The position numbers were made by a program, and so were the translations under genes. Positions 26,548 through 36,030 of a stretch of DNA of 64,000 nucleotides are shown here, piece by piece; the stretch's first letter is position 1; each line of letters begins with the position of its first letter. Source of the DNA: JADJPO01 sp963825645 (GTDB lineage Bacteria; Actinomycetota; Actinomycetes; Actinomycetales; Kineosporiaceae); contig CAWGTT010000002.1 of NCBI GenBank assembly GCA_963825645.1, positions 992,001 through 1,056,000 on the forward strand. The letters are read 5' to 3'. The notes beneath the pieces were generated by a model. That model ran no database searches. It saw only the letters and a program-made list of their open reading frames with translations, and was not told where the DNA came from.

Positions 26548-26833
26548 GCTGCACCGCATCCACACACTGCGCAGCACCCCCGCGTGTACCGGGCTTGGGC
26601 CAGGCTGCGCCGGGCTCGCGCGATGGGGGCGACCCGCGTTCTCCGACGCGCGTCGCCTCACCTCGGCGTCCGTTCGGGTGGGCAGGACAAGCGCCGGCGG
26701 AGCTCGATGCCCGTCCAGACGACCAGATGAGGAACCCAAGCCGAAAGACGACGCGCCGGCTCGTTCGCCTGGCATGTGAACGATCGAACCGCCGCGCTTC
26801 GGCCGAAGAGCCGTACGACCTCGCTGCTGGGTG

Positions 26834-27667
26834 TTATGGAGGGTTAACCCCGTGGGGGACGGGGGAAGCTGGATGCACTCCGTCCGCTCTCGCCTGCCGC
26901 AACTCCGCCATCGAAGACGCTGAGGTGGCATGGCCGTTCGACCCGAGCAGGACAGCGATCTGTTCGCGTAGATCCCGGACCTCTTGAGTGAGTTCGTCGA
27001 GTGTGGACACGGCGCGTTCCTCAGCCTGCTGGACCTCGCTGATCCGCTCGACGAACCACGACGCCAACGCCGCGGTGATCACTCCGAGAAGGGCGATCCC
27101 GGTCAGCATCAACGCAACCGCGACCAGACGGCCCTCTCCGGTCGTGGGATAACGGTCGCCGTACCCGACGGTGGTCACCGTGCTGATCGACCACCAGATC
27201 GCGTCCCCGATCCCGGTGATGTTGGCGTCCGGGCTACGCCGCTCCGCGTCCAGCACGGCCAGAGCGGCCACGCCGCACATCACGCCCGCCGCACCGGCGA
27301 CGAACACGACCACCCGTCCGCGGGCGAACCGTTGGCCCCGGCGCGTCACGATGCTCAGCGCGATCACGGCCCGTAGGACGCGCAGTGGCCGCAGCATCGG
27401 CACCGCGACGGCGACCACGTCCAGCCAGTTGGTCAGCAGATACCGTCCCCGCCGCTCGGACAGGACCAGCCGCACCGATAGGTCGGTGGCGAAGAGCACC
27501 CACACCACGTTGCTGCCCACCCGGCAGGTGGTGCCGGCCCATCCCGGCAGCTGAGGGTGGACGATCGGCGTCGCGTAGGCGACCAGGAAGGCGGCCGCTG
27601 CGACCAGCAGGGGCGTATCCGTGCGGGCCTCCCAACGCTCCAGGCGCGTGCTCACACGACCCGCCAC
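26834..27667 (-). CDS. Voltage-gated-like potassium channel
   Basis: The 277-residue protein has hydrophobic segments near residues 18-38, 48-66, 80-105 and 118-140. The pore helix and filter are WWSISTVTTVGYGDRYP (about 160-176), followed by an inner helix and a coiled-coil C-terminus (ERISEVQQAEERAVSTLDEL). TVGYGD is the K+ selectivity signature. There is no RCK domain. The start is GTG 27667; a GTG four codons later is possible. The gene is monocistronic. Confidence 0.9.
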   Translation of the reverse strand: MAGRVSTRLERWEARTDTPLLVAAAAFLVAYATPIVHPQLPGWAGTTCRVGSNVVWVLFATDLSVRLVLSERRGRYLLTNWLDVVAVAVPMLRPLRVLRAVIALSIVTRRGQRFARGRVVVFVAGAAGVMCGVAALAVLDAERRSPDANITGIGDAIWWSISTVTTVGYGDRYPTTGEGRLVAVALMLTGIALLGVITAALASWFVERISEVQQAEERAVSTLDELTQEVRDLREQIAVLLGSNGHATSASSMAELRQARADGVHPASPVPHGVNPP

Positions 27668-27733
27668 GAGGGGGAAGCCGCAATGAGTTCTGGAACCACA
27701 GGTGCGTGAAGGTTCGTCACCACGAACGCCGTC

Positions 27734-27889
27734 CTAGTGGTACTCGATCGCGGCACGGACTGACCCGACACGACCGCTCTCCACGCCCGTCGCCTCCAAG
27801 GCCACATACTCCGCGTAACACGACGCATACCCAATCACACCCTTGACCAGGAGAGCGCCCAGCAGCACCCGCTCCATCGTCGCGGCCAT
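27734..27889 (-). CDS. Small hypothetical protein (51 residues)
   Basis: The frame reads MAATMERVLLGALLVKGVIG and YASCYAEYVALEATGVESGR, ending IEYH. Third positions are GC-rich and one segment is moderately hydrophobic. A second ATG lies at 27877. There is no strong ribosome-binding site. It lies upstream of, and divergent from, the nuclease-like gene. Confidence 0.35.
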   Translation of the reverse strand: MAATMERVLLGALLVKGVIGYASCYAEYVALEATGVESGRVGSVRAAIEYH

Positions 27890-28038
27890 CGGGTCCACGC
27901 CAGTAGGGGCGCTGGGCTGGGTGTCAACACTGCTTCGAGGGCGTCTCCGTGCGGCACGGCGACGCTCTGACTACGAAATGCACCTGCCCGTGACGGTGGG
28001 TGAGTAGCGTGGCGGGGCATCTGAGGCGAGGAGGGGCC

Positions 28039-29577
28039 GTGGCCGAGGAGTCCTGGAATGCTGCCCGATTGATTCCGACATCGGGGATCAGCGGCGCGGA
28101 TGAGCAGGAGCGGCGGGCGACGTCCGCGCTGTTGGCGGTGATCCCGGCGGTCAAGGAGTTCGGCAAGTCCCTGCTGTCGCCGTTCGGGGCCCCGTCGGGG
28201 ACGATCCAGACGTTCATCGAGGTGCCGTTCGAGGCAGGCGAGACGACGCTGTACCCGGACGGGTTGATCCGGGTCAGCCGCGGCCGGCGGTCATGGACCG
28301 CGCTGGTGGAGGTCAAGACCGGGACCAACGAGCTGAGGGCCGAGCAGCTGGAGTCCTACCTCGACATCGCCCGTGAGCAGGGCTTCGACGCGGTCGTCAC
28401 GATCTCCAACGAGATCCCCGCCGTCCCCGGTCAGCACCCCACAACGGTGGACAAGCGCCGGCTGCGCAAGGTCGCCCTCCACCACGTGCCGTGGGTGGAG
28501 ATCCTGGCCGCGGCGGTGATGCAGAAGGAGTACCGCGGCGTCGCGGACCCGGACCAGGCGTGGATCCTCGGGGAGCTGATCCGCTACCTGGAGCACCCCC
28601 GCTCGGGTGCGTTGGCCTTCGAGGACATGGGCGCCAGCTGGGTGCCGATCCGCCAAGCGGTGCATTCGGGCACCCTGCGCCCCGGTGACAAGGGCATCCA
28701 GGACGTCGCCGCCCGCTACGACGCGCTCCTGCGGTTCGTCGGGCTGCGGCTCGGGCAACGCCTCGGTGCGGACGTCCAACCCGCCCTGACCCGCAAGGAG
28801 ATCGCCGATCCGTCGGTGCGGACCCAGGCCCTCGTGGCGTCCCTGTCGGCGTCCGGGACGCTGACCGGGGGGATCCGCATCCCCGACGCCGCCGCGACTC
28901 TCGAGGTGACAGCGGACCTGCGTGCCGGCCAGATCCACTGCCACTGCGACATCGACGCCCCCAAGCAGGGCCGGCAGCGCACCCGGGTGAACTGGGTCGT
29001 TCGGCAATTGGACAAGGCCCCGGACGGGCTGCGGGTCGAGGCGTTCGTCTGGCACGGACGTGGCCCCGGCACCGCGGAGCTGATCGGCGCCGTGCGCCAG
29101 AATCCCGACCTGCTGATCGCCGACCCCGCTAAGGACCTCAAGAGCTTCCGGCTCACCCAGATCACCCCGCTGGGCACCAAACGCGGGACCGGCCGCGGCA
29201 GCTTCATCGACTCGGTGATCGCCGCCGTCGACGCCTTCTACGCCGACGTCCTCCAGCAGCTGCGGAACTGGTCCGCCCCACCCCCCAAGCTCCGCGACGA
29301 ACCCGAAACACCCGGCGTCCGTGCGGCGCTGGTCTCCACCGCCCTCTCCTCCCAGGACGAACCCCATGCCGCACCGACCCGTCCCCTCGTGGACCAGGAC
29401 GACGAGACCGACGACCCGGCATCGGAGACCCACTCGCACGGAGCCGCTGTCGAACAGAACGGCGCCGACCGGACCGGCGACGGGCAGCCGCACGACACGC
29501 GAATCGCCGCGACGGACGGCGACGCCACCGCCACCAGCCACCATGAGTCGATAGTCGTTGCATCGCCCGCGGGATAG
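28039..29577 (+). CDS. Large protein with an N-terminal PD-(D/E)XK-like nuclease domain
   Basis: From GTG 28039 the product is 512 residues. A restriction-endonuclease-like signature is visible: Asp74 in LYPDGLIRV, then Glu91-Val-Lys93 in TALVEVKTGTNELR, then EQLESYLDIAREQGFDAVVT. The middle (about 190-400) is a conserved-looking alpha/beta region with VNWVVRQLDKAPDGLRVEAF. The last ~90 residues are acidic and low in complexity. GTG 28039 follows AGGAGGGGCC and is preferred to a GTG at 28000. A role in defence is possible but not shown; no partner gene adjoins it. Confidence 0.7.
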   Translation: MAEESWNAARLIPTSGISGADEQERRATSALLAVIPAVKEFGKSLLSPFGAPSGTIQTFIEVPFEAGETTLYPDGLIRVSRGRRSWTALVEVKTGTNELRAEQLESYLDIAREQGFDAVVTISNEIPAVPGQHPTTVDKRRLRKVALHHVPWVEILAAAVMQKEYRGVADPDQAWILGELIRYLEHPRSGALAFEDMGASWVPIRQAVHSGTLRPGDKGIQDVAARYDALLRFVGLRLGQRLGADVQPALTRKEIADPSVRTQALVASLSASGTLTGGIRIPDAAATLEVTADLRAGQIHCHCDIDAPKQGRQRTRVNWVVRQLDKAPDGLRVEAFVWHGRGPGTAELIGAVRQNPDLLIADPAKDLKSFRLTQITPLGTKRGTGRGSFIDSVIAAVDAFYADVLQQLRNWSAPPPKLRDEPETPGVRAALVSTALSSQDEPHAAPTRPLVDQDDETDDPASETHSHGAAVEQNGADRTGDGQPHDTRIAATDGDATATSHHESIVVASPAG

Positions 29578-29916
29578 CCGCACCGCACCTCCAGCCAACC
29601 CCTCCTATCTACCCCGAAGGCTCCGTCCGCAGAGCCGGCTCCCTCACGGGTCCCGTCGGTGCCCGACCACACCCGGCCGGGTGACCTGCGACGACCCCGG
29701 GGGCGTGGTCATGTGCAGGGACGACCCGTCGCGGGCGTGGATCACCACCCCGCCGTCACCTGATCGGAGCAGCCCACCCGATCGTCCCACCACTGCGCCA
29801 GACGAGTCGTCCAGGCTCTCGTTCGGGCGAGCAGCCACGCCACCGTGTCGGTCAAGGGCCACGACCTGCCGACGAGATACCGCAAGGACATCGGCGGTCG
29901 AGGAGTGCAACCGGGC
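29578..29916. other. Intergenic region before the FN3/LamG gene
   Basis: No supported gene. The long frame of the next gene extends to GTG 29845, but codons before 29917 look non-coding. Confidence 0.4.
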
Positions 29917-32900
29917 ATGTCGGTTCACGGCGTTCAGCGCAGCGGCACGAGCAGGCACCGTGCCGTTCCCGCGCCTGCCCGCCACCGGTTCGCCGGTGCG
30001 CACAGCGCGCGGACCGGGCGGAACGTGCTGGTGCCTACCCTCGGGGTCGCCGTGGTCGGCCTGCTCGCCCTGCTGTTGGCCGGGGCCGGAGCAGGCTTCT
30101 CCGGCCAGACCAGCACCAACGCCTCGCTGACGGCGACGAACCTCGACGCGTTCGTCCCGACCTCGGTGACCGCATCTCGGACCTCACCCACCGACTGCAC
30201 GGTGACCTGGACGCCGGCCAGTGACGTCCCGCCAAGTGCGGTCTACAACGTCACCAACGGGGCGGGACAAACCCTGGCCACGGGAGTCTCGGGTACGACC
30301 ACCACGGTGACCATCGGCTCCGACTACGTCGTCCCGACCGTCAAGGTCCGGGTCGAGTCGTGGGTATCCTCCGCGGAGACGACGGCACCCGTGCCCGGCT
30401 GCGGCGGCCCCCCCGGCCCGCCGACCTCGATCTCGGCGAGCGCCGGGGACGCCTCGGTGACGACCACCTGGTCTCCGCCCACCACCGACAACGGCTCACC
30501 GGTCACCTCCTACACCGCGACCACCAGCCCGGCCAGCAGTACCTGCACCGTGGTGGTGCCGGCGGCCCGCAGTTGCTCCTTCACCGGCCTGACCAACGGC
30601 GTCGCCTACACGATGTCGGTGACCGCGACGTCCGCGATCGGCACCGGAGTGGCCGGGACCACCACGGCGATCCCCTACCCGAGCTCGATCATGACCGGGG
30701 CACGGCTCAAGCTGTGGCTGGACGGCGCCGACCCGGCCACCCTCGTGGCCTCCTCCGCGTGCACCGGCGCCGGCGCCACCACCACTGTCGGCTGCTGGAA
30801 GGACAAGTCCACCCAGGCCAACCACGCCAGCCAGGCCACGTCCGCAGACCGCCCCACCCTGAGCACCGTCAACAGCCATTCGGTGCCCACCTTCGACGGC
30901 TTGAACCGATACCTGTCCGCCAGTGCGGCCCTGCTGCCGACCGGGACCACGACCGGGACGACCGTCGTCGCCGGCGCGGTCGACCCTGCGGTGGCCATGA
31001 ACGGGATCAGCGCGATCGCCTACGGAGGCACCACCAACGGCAGCCAGCGCCGGATGACCAGCTGGGTCCAGGCCGGCGTGGACGTCGCGGGTGTCCCGAT
31101 GGCGTTCGCCTCGCCCTGGCCCGGCGGGCAGGCCCAGGGCGTTGCCGTGGCCGAGTACACCTCCGGAACGTCGGTGTCCATCTGGGCCAACGGCGACTCC
31201 GGGGCGAGTTCGGCCGGAGCCTTTTCCACCGGCACCGACCACGCCTGGATCGGCGCCGGGGGCTTGTCCACGCCGTCCGGCAGATGGAAGGGCACCATCC
31301 CCGAAGTCCTCGTGTTCAGCGGCGCGCTGACCGCACCCGAGCGGCGGGCGGTGGAGGAGTACCTCGCCCGCAAGTGGGGCGGAGTGATCACCCCGCAGGC
31401 CCCGACCAATGTCACCGCGACTCCCGGCAACGCCCAGGTCGGTGTGTCCTGGACGCCGCCGACCTGGGACGGCGGGTCGGCTGTCACCTCCTACACCGCC
31501 ACCGCCGCCCCCGGCGGCCAGACCTGCACCGCCACCGCACCGGCCACGTCATGCACCATCACAGGCCTGACCAACGGGACGACCTACACCGTCACCGTGA
31601 CCGCCACCAACAGCGCCGGCACCGGCCCCGGCTCGGCTGCCTCCGCGTCGGTCACCCCCCGCACCGTCCCCGGCGCCCCCACCGCCGTCGCCGCCACCGC
31701 CGACGACACCACCTCGGCGGTGTCCTGGACCGCGCCGGCCAGCAACGGCGGGTCGGCGATCACCGGCTACACCGCCACCGCCGTCCCCTCCGACGGCACT
31801 CTGCCGACCCGTACGTGCACCTCGGCGTCCAGCCCCTGCACCCTGACCGTGCTGACCAACGGGATCACCTACACCGTGACCGTCACCGCCACCAACGCCG
31901 CCGGCACCGGCGCCGCCTCGGCGCCGACCACTGTCGTCCCCTATCCCAAGGCCGTGATGAGCGCGACCAACCTCAAGGTCTGGCTCGACGCCCAGTACTC
32001 ACCGTCGCTGTCCGCGGCGGCCAACTGCAGCGGGTCGAACGCCGGCACCGGCACCGGGATCGGCTGCTGGAAGAACCGCGCCACCACTGGTTGGAACGCC
32101 GTCTCCGGCACCACGAAGGCCGTCCTGACCGGCTCGGCCATCAACGGCTATGCGGCCATCCGGTTCATCCGCACCAACCCCGACTACTACGCCATCACCG
32201 GCGCCGGCATCGGCGCCGTCGGCTCGGCCGACCACACCATGTTCGCCGTCGCCGCCGGACGCACCACCACCGACAACACCACCAACGGCTATGGCGCCAT
32301 CGCCCTCTGGCCGGGGTACCACACCGGAATGCTGTTCCAGGGCTACCCCTCGGCAACCCAGGCAGCAGCCACCAGCTATAACTCCGCGCCCGCCGCAGCC
32401 TGGGCGAGCCAGCCTGTGTCCGGCGCGGGGGTGCTGTCCGGGGTCGCCGCCTTGACCGGCGGGCAGCTCACGCAGGACATCTCCGTCAACGGCACCACGC
32501 CAACGATCGACACCCTCGGTTCCACGGCATGGCGCAGCTACTCCGACATGCTGCGGATCGGCTCAGCCCAGAGCGCCCCCCAGACCTACTACTGGCCTCT
32601 GGACGGCGACATCGGTGAGATCGTCGTCCTGAACCGGGCCGTGACCACCGGCGAGCGCCGTCAGGTGGAGGAGTACCTGGCCCGCAAGTGGGGTGGCCAG
32701 ATCTCCCCGGCCGCCCCAACGACTGTCGCCGGGACCGCCGGCAACGCCCAGGTCGACGTGTCCTGGACGGCGCCGACGTGGGACGGCGGCGCCGCGATCA
32801 CCTCCTACACCGCCACCGCCTCCCCCGGCGGCCAGACCTGCACCGCCACCGCACCGGCCACGTCCTGCACGGTGACCGGGCTGACCAACGGCACCGCGTA

Positions 32901-34287
32901 CACGGTCACCGTCACCGCCACCAACGCCGCCGGTTCCGGCCCCGCCTCGGCCGCCTCCGCGTCGGTCACCCCCCGCACCGTCCCCGGCGCCCCCACCGCC
33001 GTCGCCGCGACCGCCGACGACACCACCTCGGCGGTGTCCTGGACCGCACCGGCCAGCAACGGCGGATCGACGATCACCTCCTACACCGCCACCGCCGTGC
33101 CCTCCGACGGCACGCTGCCGACCCGCACCTGCACCTCGCCGTCCAGCCCCTGCACCCTGACCGGGCTGACCAACGGAGTCACGTACACGGTCACCGTCAC
33201 CGCCACCAACGCCGCCGGTACCGGCGCAGCATCCACATCCGCCACCGTGACCGGCTACCCGACCGCCCTGTTCGCCGCGTCCTCGCTCAAGGTGTGGCTA
33301 GACGCCCAGTACTCACCGTCGTTGTCCGCGGCGACCAACTGCAGCGGATCGAACGCCGGCACCGGCACCGGTGTCGGCTGCTGGAAGGACCGATCGGGGA
33401 ACTCCTGGAACGCCGTGTCCGGCGCCACCAAGGCGGTGCTCACCTCCGCGATCCTCAACGGGCGCAACGCCATCCGGTTCACCCGCACCAACCCCGACTA
33501 TTACGCCATCACCAACGCCGGCATCGGCGCCGTCGGCTCGGCCGATCGCACAGTGCTAGCTGTGGCCAGTGCCCGAACGACCGCGGACAACGCGACCAAC
33601 AACGCCGGCTCACTGGCGATGTGGACCGGCTACCACTCTGGCCTCTACGTCACCGGATACCCCTCGGCGACCAAGGTCGGCTCGGTCGCCTACACCTCGG
33701 GCAACACCCCGGTGTCCATCGAGCTCGGGGTGTCGAGTCCGTTCCTGGTCAGCGCGCTGTCCCTTTCTGGCGGCGGCAACATCACCCAATCGGTGAAGAT
33801 CAACTCCTCGACGCCCCAGACGCCGCAGGTCTCCGGCAACTGGCGGACCTACCCCGACAACCTGCGGATCGGCAGCAACTCCAACACGATCGTCAACTAT
33901 GCCTACCCGCTGGACGGTGACGTCGGCGAACTGCTCGTCTTCAACAGGGCCCTCACCGCCACCGAGGTACGCACGGTCGAGGACTACCTTGCCCGGCGCT
34001 GGGGCCTGACCATCACCCCCACCCCGCCCACCGGGGTCAGCGCCACCGCCGGCAACGCCCAAGCCACCGTGTCTTGGACGGCCCCCGTCTGGAACGGGGG
34101 TGCACCGGTGACGGGTTACACGGCGACGGCGTCACCCGGTGGCGCCACATGCAGCACGGCCGGTCTGAGCTGCACCATCACCGGCCTGACGAACGGCTCG
34201 AGCTACACCGTCTCTGTCACCGCCACCAACAGCTCCGGCGTTGGGCCGGCGGACACCACCACCGTGACACCGAGCGCCGCCGGCTAG
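29917..34287 (+). CDS. Very large secreted protein of FN3 and LamG-like modules
   Basis: From ATG 29917 the product is 1456 residues. A basic N-terminus and a hydrophobic segment (about residues 35-63, VLVPTLGVAVVGLLALLLAG) direct export. Then come an N-terminal domain, one FN3 domain, a LamG/concanavalin-like domain (LKLWLDGADPATL to VEEYLARKWGG), two FN3, a LamG, two FN3, a third LamG and a final FN3 ending SAAG. There is no LPXTG motif. The LamG blocks share LKVWLDAQYSPSLS and GEIVVLNRAVTTGERR-like ends. Such proteins are usually surface or extracellular adhesins or carbohydrate binders. The start is uncertain; GTG 29845 is an alternative. Confidence 0.85.
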   Translation: MSVHGVQRSGTSRHRAVPAPARHRFAGAHSARTGRNVLVPTLGVAVVGLLALLLAGAGAGFSGQTSTNASLTATNLDAFVPTSVTASRTSPTDCTVTWTPASDVPPSAVYNVTNGAGQTLATGVSGTTTTVTIGSDYVVPTVKVRVESWVSSAETTAPVPGCGGPPGPPTSISASAGDASVTTTWSPPTTDNGSPVTSYTATTSPASSTCTVVVPAARSCSFTGLTNGVAYTMSVTATSAIGTGVAGTTTAIPYPSSIMTGARLKLWLDGADPATLVASSACTGAGATTTVGCWKDKSTQANHASQATSADRPTLSTVNSHSVPTFDGLNRYLSASAALLPTGTTTGTTVVAGAVDPAVAMNGISAIAYGGTTNGSQRRMTSWVQAGVDVAGVPMAFASPWPGGQAQGVAVAEYTSGTSVSIWANGDSGASSAGAFSTGTDHAWIGAGGLSTPSGRWKGTIPEVLVFSGALTAPERRAVEEYLARKWGGVITPQAPTNVTATPGNAQVGVSWTPPTWDGGSAVTSYTATAAPGGQTCTATAPATSCTITGLTNGTTYTVTVTATNSAGTGPGSAASASVTPRTVPGAPTAVAATADDTTSAVSWTAPASNGGSAITGYTATAVPSDGTLPTRTCTSASSPCTLTVLTNGITYTVTVTATNAAGTGAASAPTTVVPYPKAVMSATNLKVWLDAQYSPSLSAAANCSGSNAGTGTGIGCWKNRATTGWNAVSGTTKAVLTGSAINGYAAIRFIRTNPDYYAITGAGIGAVGSADHTMFAVAAGRTTTDNTTNGYGAIALWPGYHTGMLFQGYPSATQAAATSYNSAPAAAWASQPVSGAGVLSGVAALTGGQLTQDISVNGTTPTIDTLGSTAWRSYSDMLRIGSAQSAPQTYYWPLDGDIGEIVVLNRAVTTGERRQVEEYLARKWGGQISPAAPTTVAGTAGNAQVDVSWTAPTWDGGAAITSYTATASPGGQTCTATAPATSCTVTGLTNGTAYTVTVTATNAAGSGPASAASASVTPRTVPGAPTAVAATADDTTSAVSWTAPASNGGSTITSYTATAVPSDGTLPTRTCTSPSSPCTLTGLTNGVTYTVTVTATNAAGTGAASTSATVTGYPTALFAASSLKVWLDAQYSPSLSAATNCSGSNAGTGTGVGCWKDRSGNSWNAVSGATKAVLTSAILNGRNAIRFTRTNPDYYAITNAGIGAVGSADRTVLAVASARTTADNATNNAGSLAMWTGYHSGLYVTGYPSATKVGSVAYTSGNTPVSIELGVSSPFLVSALSLSGGGNITQSVKINSSTPQTPQVSGNWRTYPDNLRIGSNSNTIVNYAYPLDGDVGELLVFNRALTATEVRTVEDYLARRWGLTITPTPPTGVSATAGNAQATVSWTAPVWNGGAPVTGYTATASPGGATCSTAGLSCTITGLTNGSSYTVSVTATNSSGVGPADTTTVTPSAAG
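31378..32691 (+). repeat. FN3-FN3-LamG coding module, copy 1
   Basis: This 1.3-kb unit is followed directly by a second copy (32692-34000). Long stretches such as the FN3 segments around 31480-31900 and 32795-33220 are nearly identical in DNA, including synonymous positions. This points to recent duplication or gene conversion. Confidence 0.8.
32692..34000 (+). repeat. FN3-FN3-LamG coding module, copy 2
   Basis: Tandem partner of 31378-32691. The FN3 parts are much more alike than the LamG parts, which differ mainly in their middle. Confidence 0.8.
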
Positions 34288-34380
34288 TGAAGTGCGTCGA
34301 CGGGAGCGACCGAAATCACCGCACGACGCCACGAGAGGCCATCGGCGATCGGTCTCCCGCCTGTGTCGGGCGGGCTGGGC

Positions 34381-34497
34381 TCAGCGGCAGGAGCAGCGCT
34401 TGTCGGTCGGCACGCTGCCGAGGACCTGGTCGGCGTGCATGCCGCAGCCGCTCCAGGTGGTCTTGCGGCAGCGGGGGCACACGGCGGGGCTACACAC
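34381..34497 (-). CDS. 38-residue Cys-rich microprotein
   Basis: The product reads VCSPAVCPRCRKTTWSGCGM then HADQVLGSVPTDKRCSCR, with CPRC, CG and CSC motifs able to bind a metal ion. It matches a small conserved actinobacterial protein type (C-x2-C-KTTW-x-GCG-x-H) of unknown role. GTG 34497 follows AAGGAG at a normal distance. A CsoR-like operator lies 41 bases upstream, so metal-responsive control is likely. Confidence 0.8.
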   Translation of the reverse strand: MCSPAVCPRCRKTTWSGCGMHADQVLGSVPTDKRCSCR

Positions 34498-34537
34498 GGG
34501 CGGGCTCCTTCTAGGGTCGGCTTGCCGAGACTGACCA

Positions 34538-34557
34538 ATATACCCCAGGGGGTATAT
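34538..34557. promoter_or_regulatory. CsoR/RcnR-family operator-like palindrome
   Basis: ATATACCCC-AG-GGGGTATAT is a perfect 9-bp inverted repeat. It fits the TACCCC/GGGGTA type operators of the DUF156 metal- and sulfur-sensing repressors. It lies upstream of the Cys-rich microprotein on the minus strand and of the broken PLD gene on the plus strand. No csoR gene is in the window. Confidence 0.75.
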
Positions 34558-34721
34558 GACAGTCTAGTCCAGCCTGGTGGCCCCGCGACCGCGGAACTCG
34601 GTGACCTGCCGCGGTACGGTGACGCGTCAGGCGGGAGTCCCCGACCGACGGCGCACCAATCACGGCCAGCGATGGCGGTGTCCGCCGTGGCGGTGTCGGC
34701 TAGCACGGTGACGGAGAGGCC

Positions 34722-35529
34722 ATGGCCATCGACCGCGACGCGCTGCACCGCAAGGTGCTCGTCGTCGACGGTGAGGTTGCCTTCACCGGGGGAGTGGGCA
34801 TCGCCTCGGAATGGGAGGGGGACGCCCGCGGACCGGCCGAGTGGCGCGACACCCAGATCCAGGTGCGCGGCCCTGCGGTGGCCGGCCTGCTCGCCGCCTT
34901 CGTGCAGAACTGGTCCGAGACGGTCGGCGACCCCGACCATCCCGACGCCCGCTAACCCGGCGGTCCCCGCGGCCGGACGGCACGTCGTCCAGGTGGTGCG
35001 TGGCACCGCCAGCATCGGCTGGGACGACACGCAGACGGCCTGGTTCGCGTTGCTGACCGCCGCCACGAGGCGGATCACCCTGCAGACCGCCTACTTCGCC
35101 CCGGACCAGGAGTTCCTCGGCCTGGTGCTGGCCGCCGCCCACCGCGGCGTCCAGGTGCAGGTGCTACTGCCGGGCCCGCACTACGACAAGGCCATCTCCC
35201 GGCTGGCCAGCGAGCGCTGCTACACCTCGCTGCTCGACGCCGGTGTCGAAGTGTGGCGCTACCAGCCCACGATGCTGCATACCAAGGTGCTCACCGTGGA
35301 CGGCGAGGTCGCCATGATCGGGTCCTCGAAGCTCAACCGGCGCTCCCTCGAGCACGACGAGGAGGTGGCCTGCATCGTCATGGGTGGCGACACCCCGGCC
35401 CGGCCGGCCGAGGACTTCGAGGCCGACCTGGAGCGGGCTGAGCGGGTCCGACCGGTGCAGTGGCAGCAGCGTCCGGTGATCCAGCGCATCGGCGAGCAGG
35501 TGGCCCGGCCCCTGTCCCGCTACCTATAG
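34722..35529 (+). pseudogene. Phospholipase D/cardiolipin synthase-like gene, truncated and frameshifted
   Basis: Two HKD motifs are visible: HRKVLVVDGEVAFTGGVGIA at the start and HTKVLTVDGEVAMIGSSKLN near the end. A frameshift between about 34950 and 34970 puts them in different frames, and the N-terminal membrane part is missing. The second half (from VVQVVRGTASIGWD) stays open to the normal C-terminus SRYL. The gene is probably inactive. Confidence 0.8.
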
Positions 35530-35559
35530 CAGGGCAACCTGGAGGTGGCAATCGGTCCC

Positions 35560-35803
35560 GGCCGGCTCTGCCCGGCTCTGCCGGGATCAGCCGGGTGGTG
35601 TCGACACCGACCTGGCGAGCTCGCAGCACCAGCACGGCGGCGATCACGACCCGTTCGGCCGAGGCGGCTGCGTCCATCAGGTCTCCGTCCTCGCCGAGGA
35701 CGTGTCGGTGTGCGCGGACGCCGAGCCGCTCCCAGACTCGGGTCACCTCCTGAAGCGCTTCGACGTCGGCGCTGCCGGCCTGCGGCTTGCTGAGCAGCAC
35801 CAC
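35560..35803 (-). other. Unassigned coding-like fragment
   Basis: The frame reads MVLLSKPQAGSADVEALQEV, VWERLGVRAHRHVLGEDGDL and AERVVIAAVLVLRARQVGVD. It is well-composed for about 80 residues and then degenerates. Further codons upstream of the Met (VDLGAGDPTRSP) may belong to it. I do not recognise the family. It may be the relic of a larger gene. Confidence 0.35.
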
Positions 35804-35882
35804 CGAGCGGACGGCGGTAGGCCGGTGTCGTCAGGTGACCTGGTTGGGTCGCCGGCCCCTAGGTCGACCATCGTGCACGGTA

Positions 35883-35902
35883 ATGTCGCGGATTCGCGAC
35901 AT
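35883..35902. repeat. 20-bp palindrome ATGTCGCG-GATT-CGCGACAT with an extra half site
   Basis: A perfect 8-bp inverted repeat is followed at 35908-35919 by a further ATCCGCGACATC half site. It lies in a gene-poor stretch between the broken PLD and the phosphodiesterase gene end. It could be a regulator site or part of a terminator. Confidence 0.55.
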
Positions 35903-36030
35903 CGCCAATCCGCGACATCACCTCGCAAGAACTCTCGGCGCGAACCGTGTGACGTCAGCCGCTGGCCGACCGGTCGCCGTCAACCACAGCGCACAATGAT
36001 GATCGTCACTAGCAACCAACACGCAGGGCA

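Noticed and set aside
30360..32381. 673-codon plus-strand frame rich in Arg and His
   Set aside because: It is a +1 shadow of the FN3/LamG gene. The composition is typical of an out-of-frame high-GC reading.
31378..34000. Possible CRISPR-like or non-coding repeat array
   Set aside because: The repeats are 1.3-kb coding modules with intact reading frame and protein domain boundaries. There are no short spacers or cas genes.
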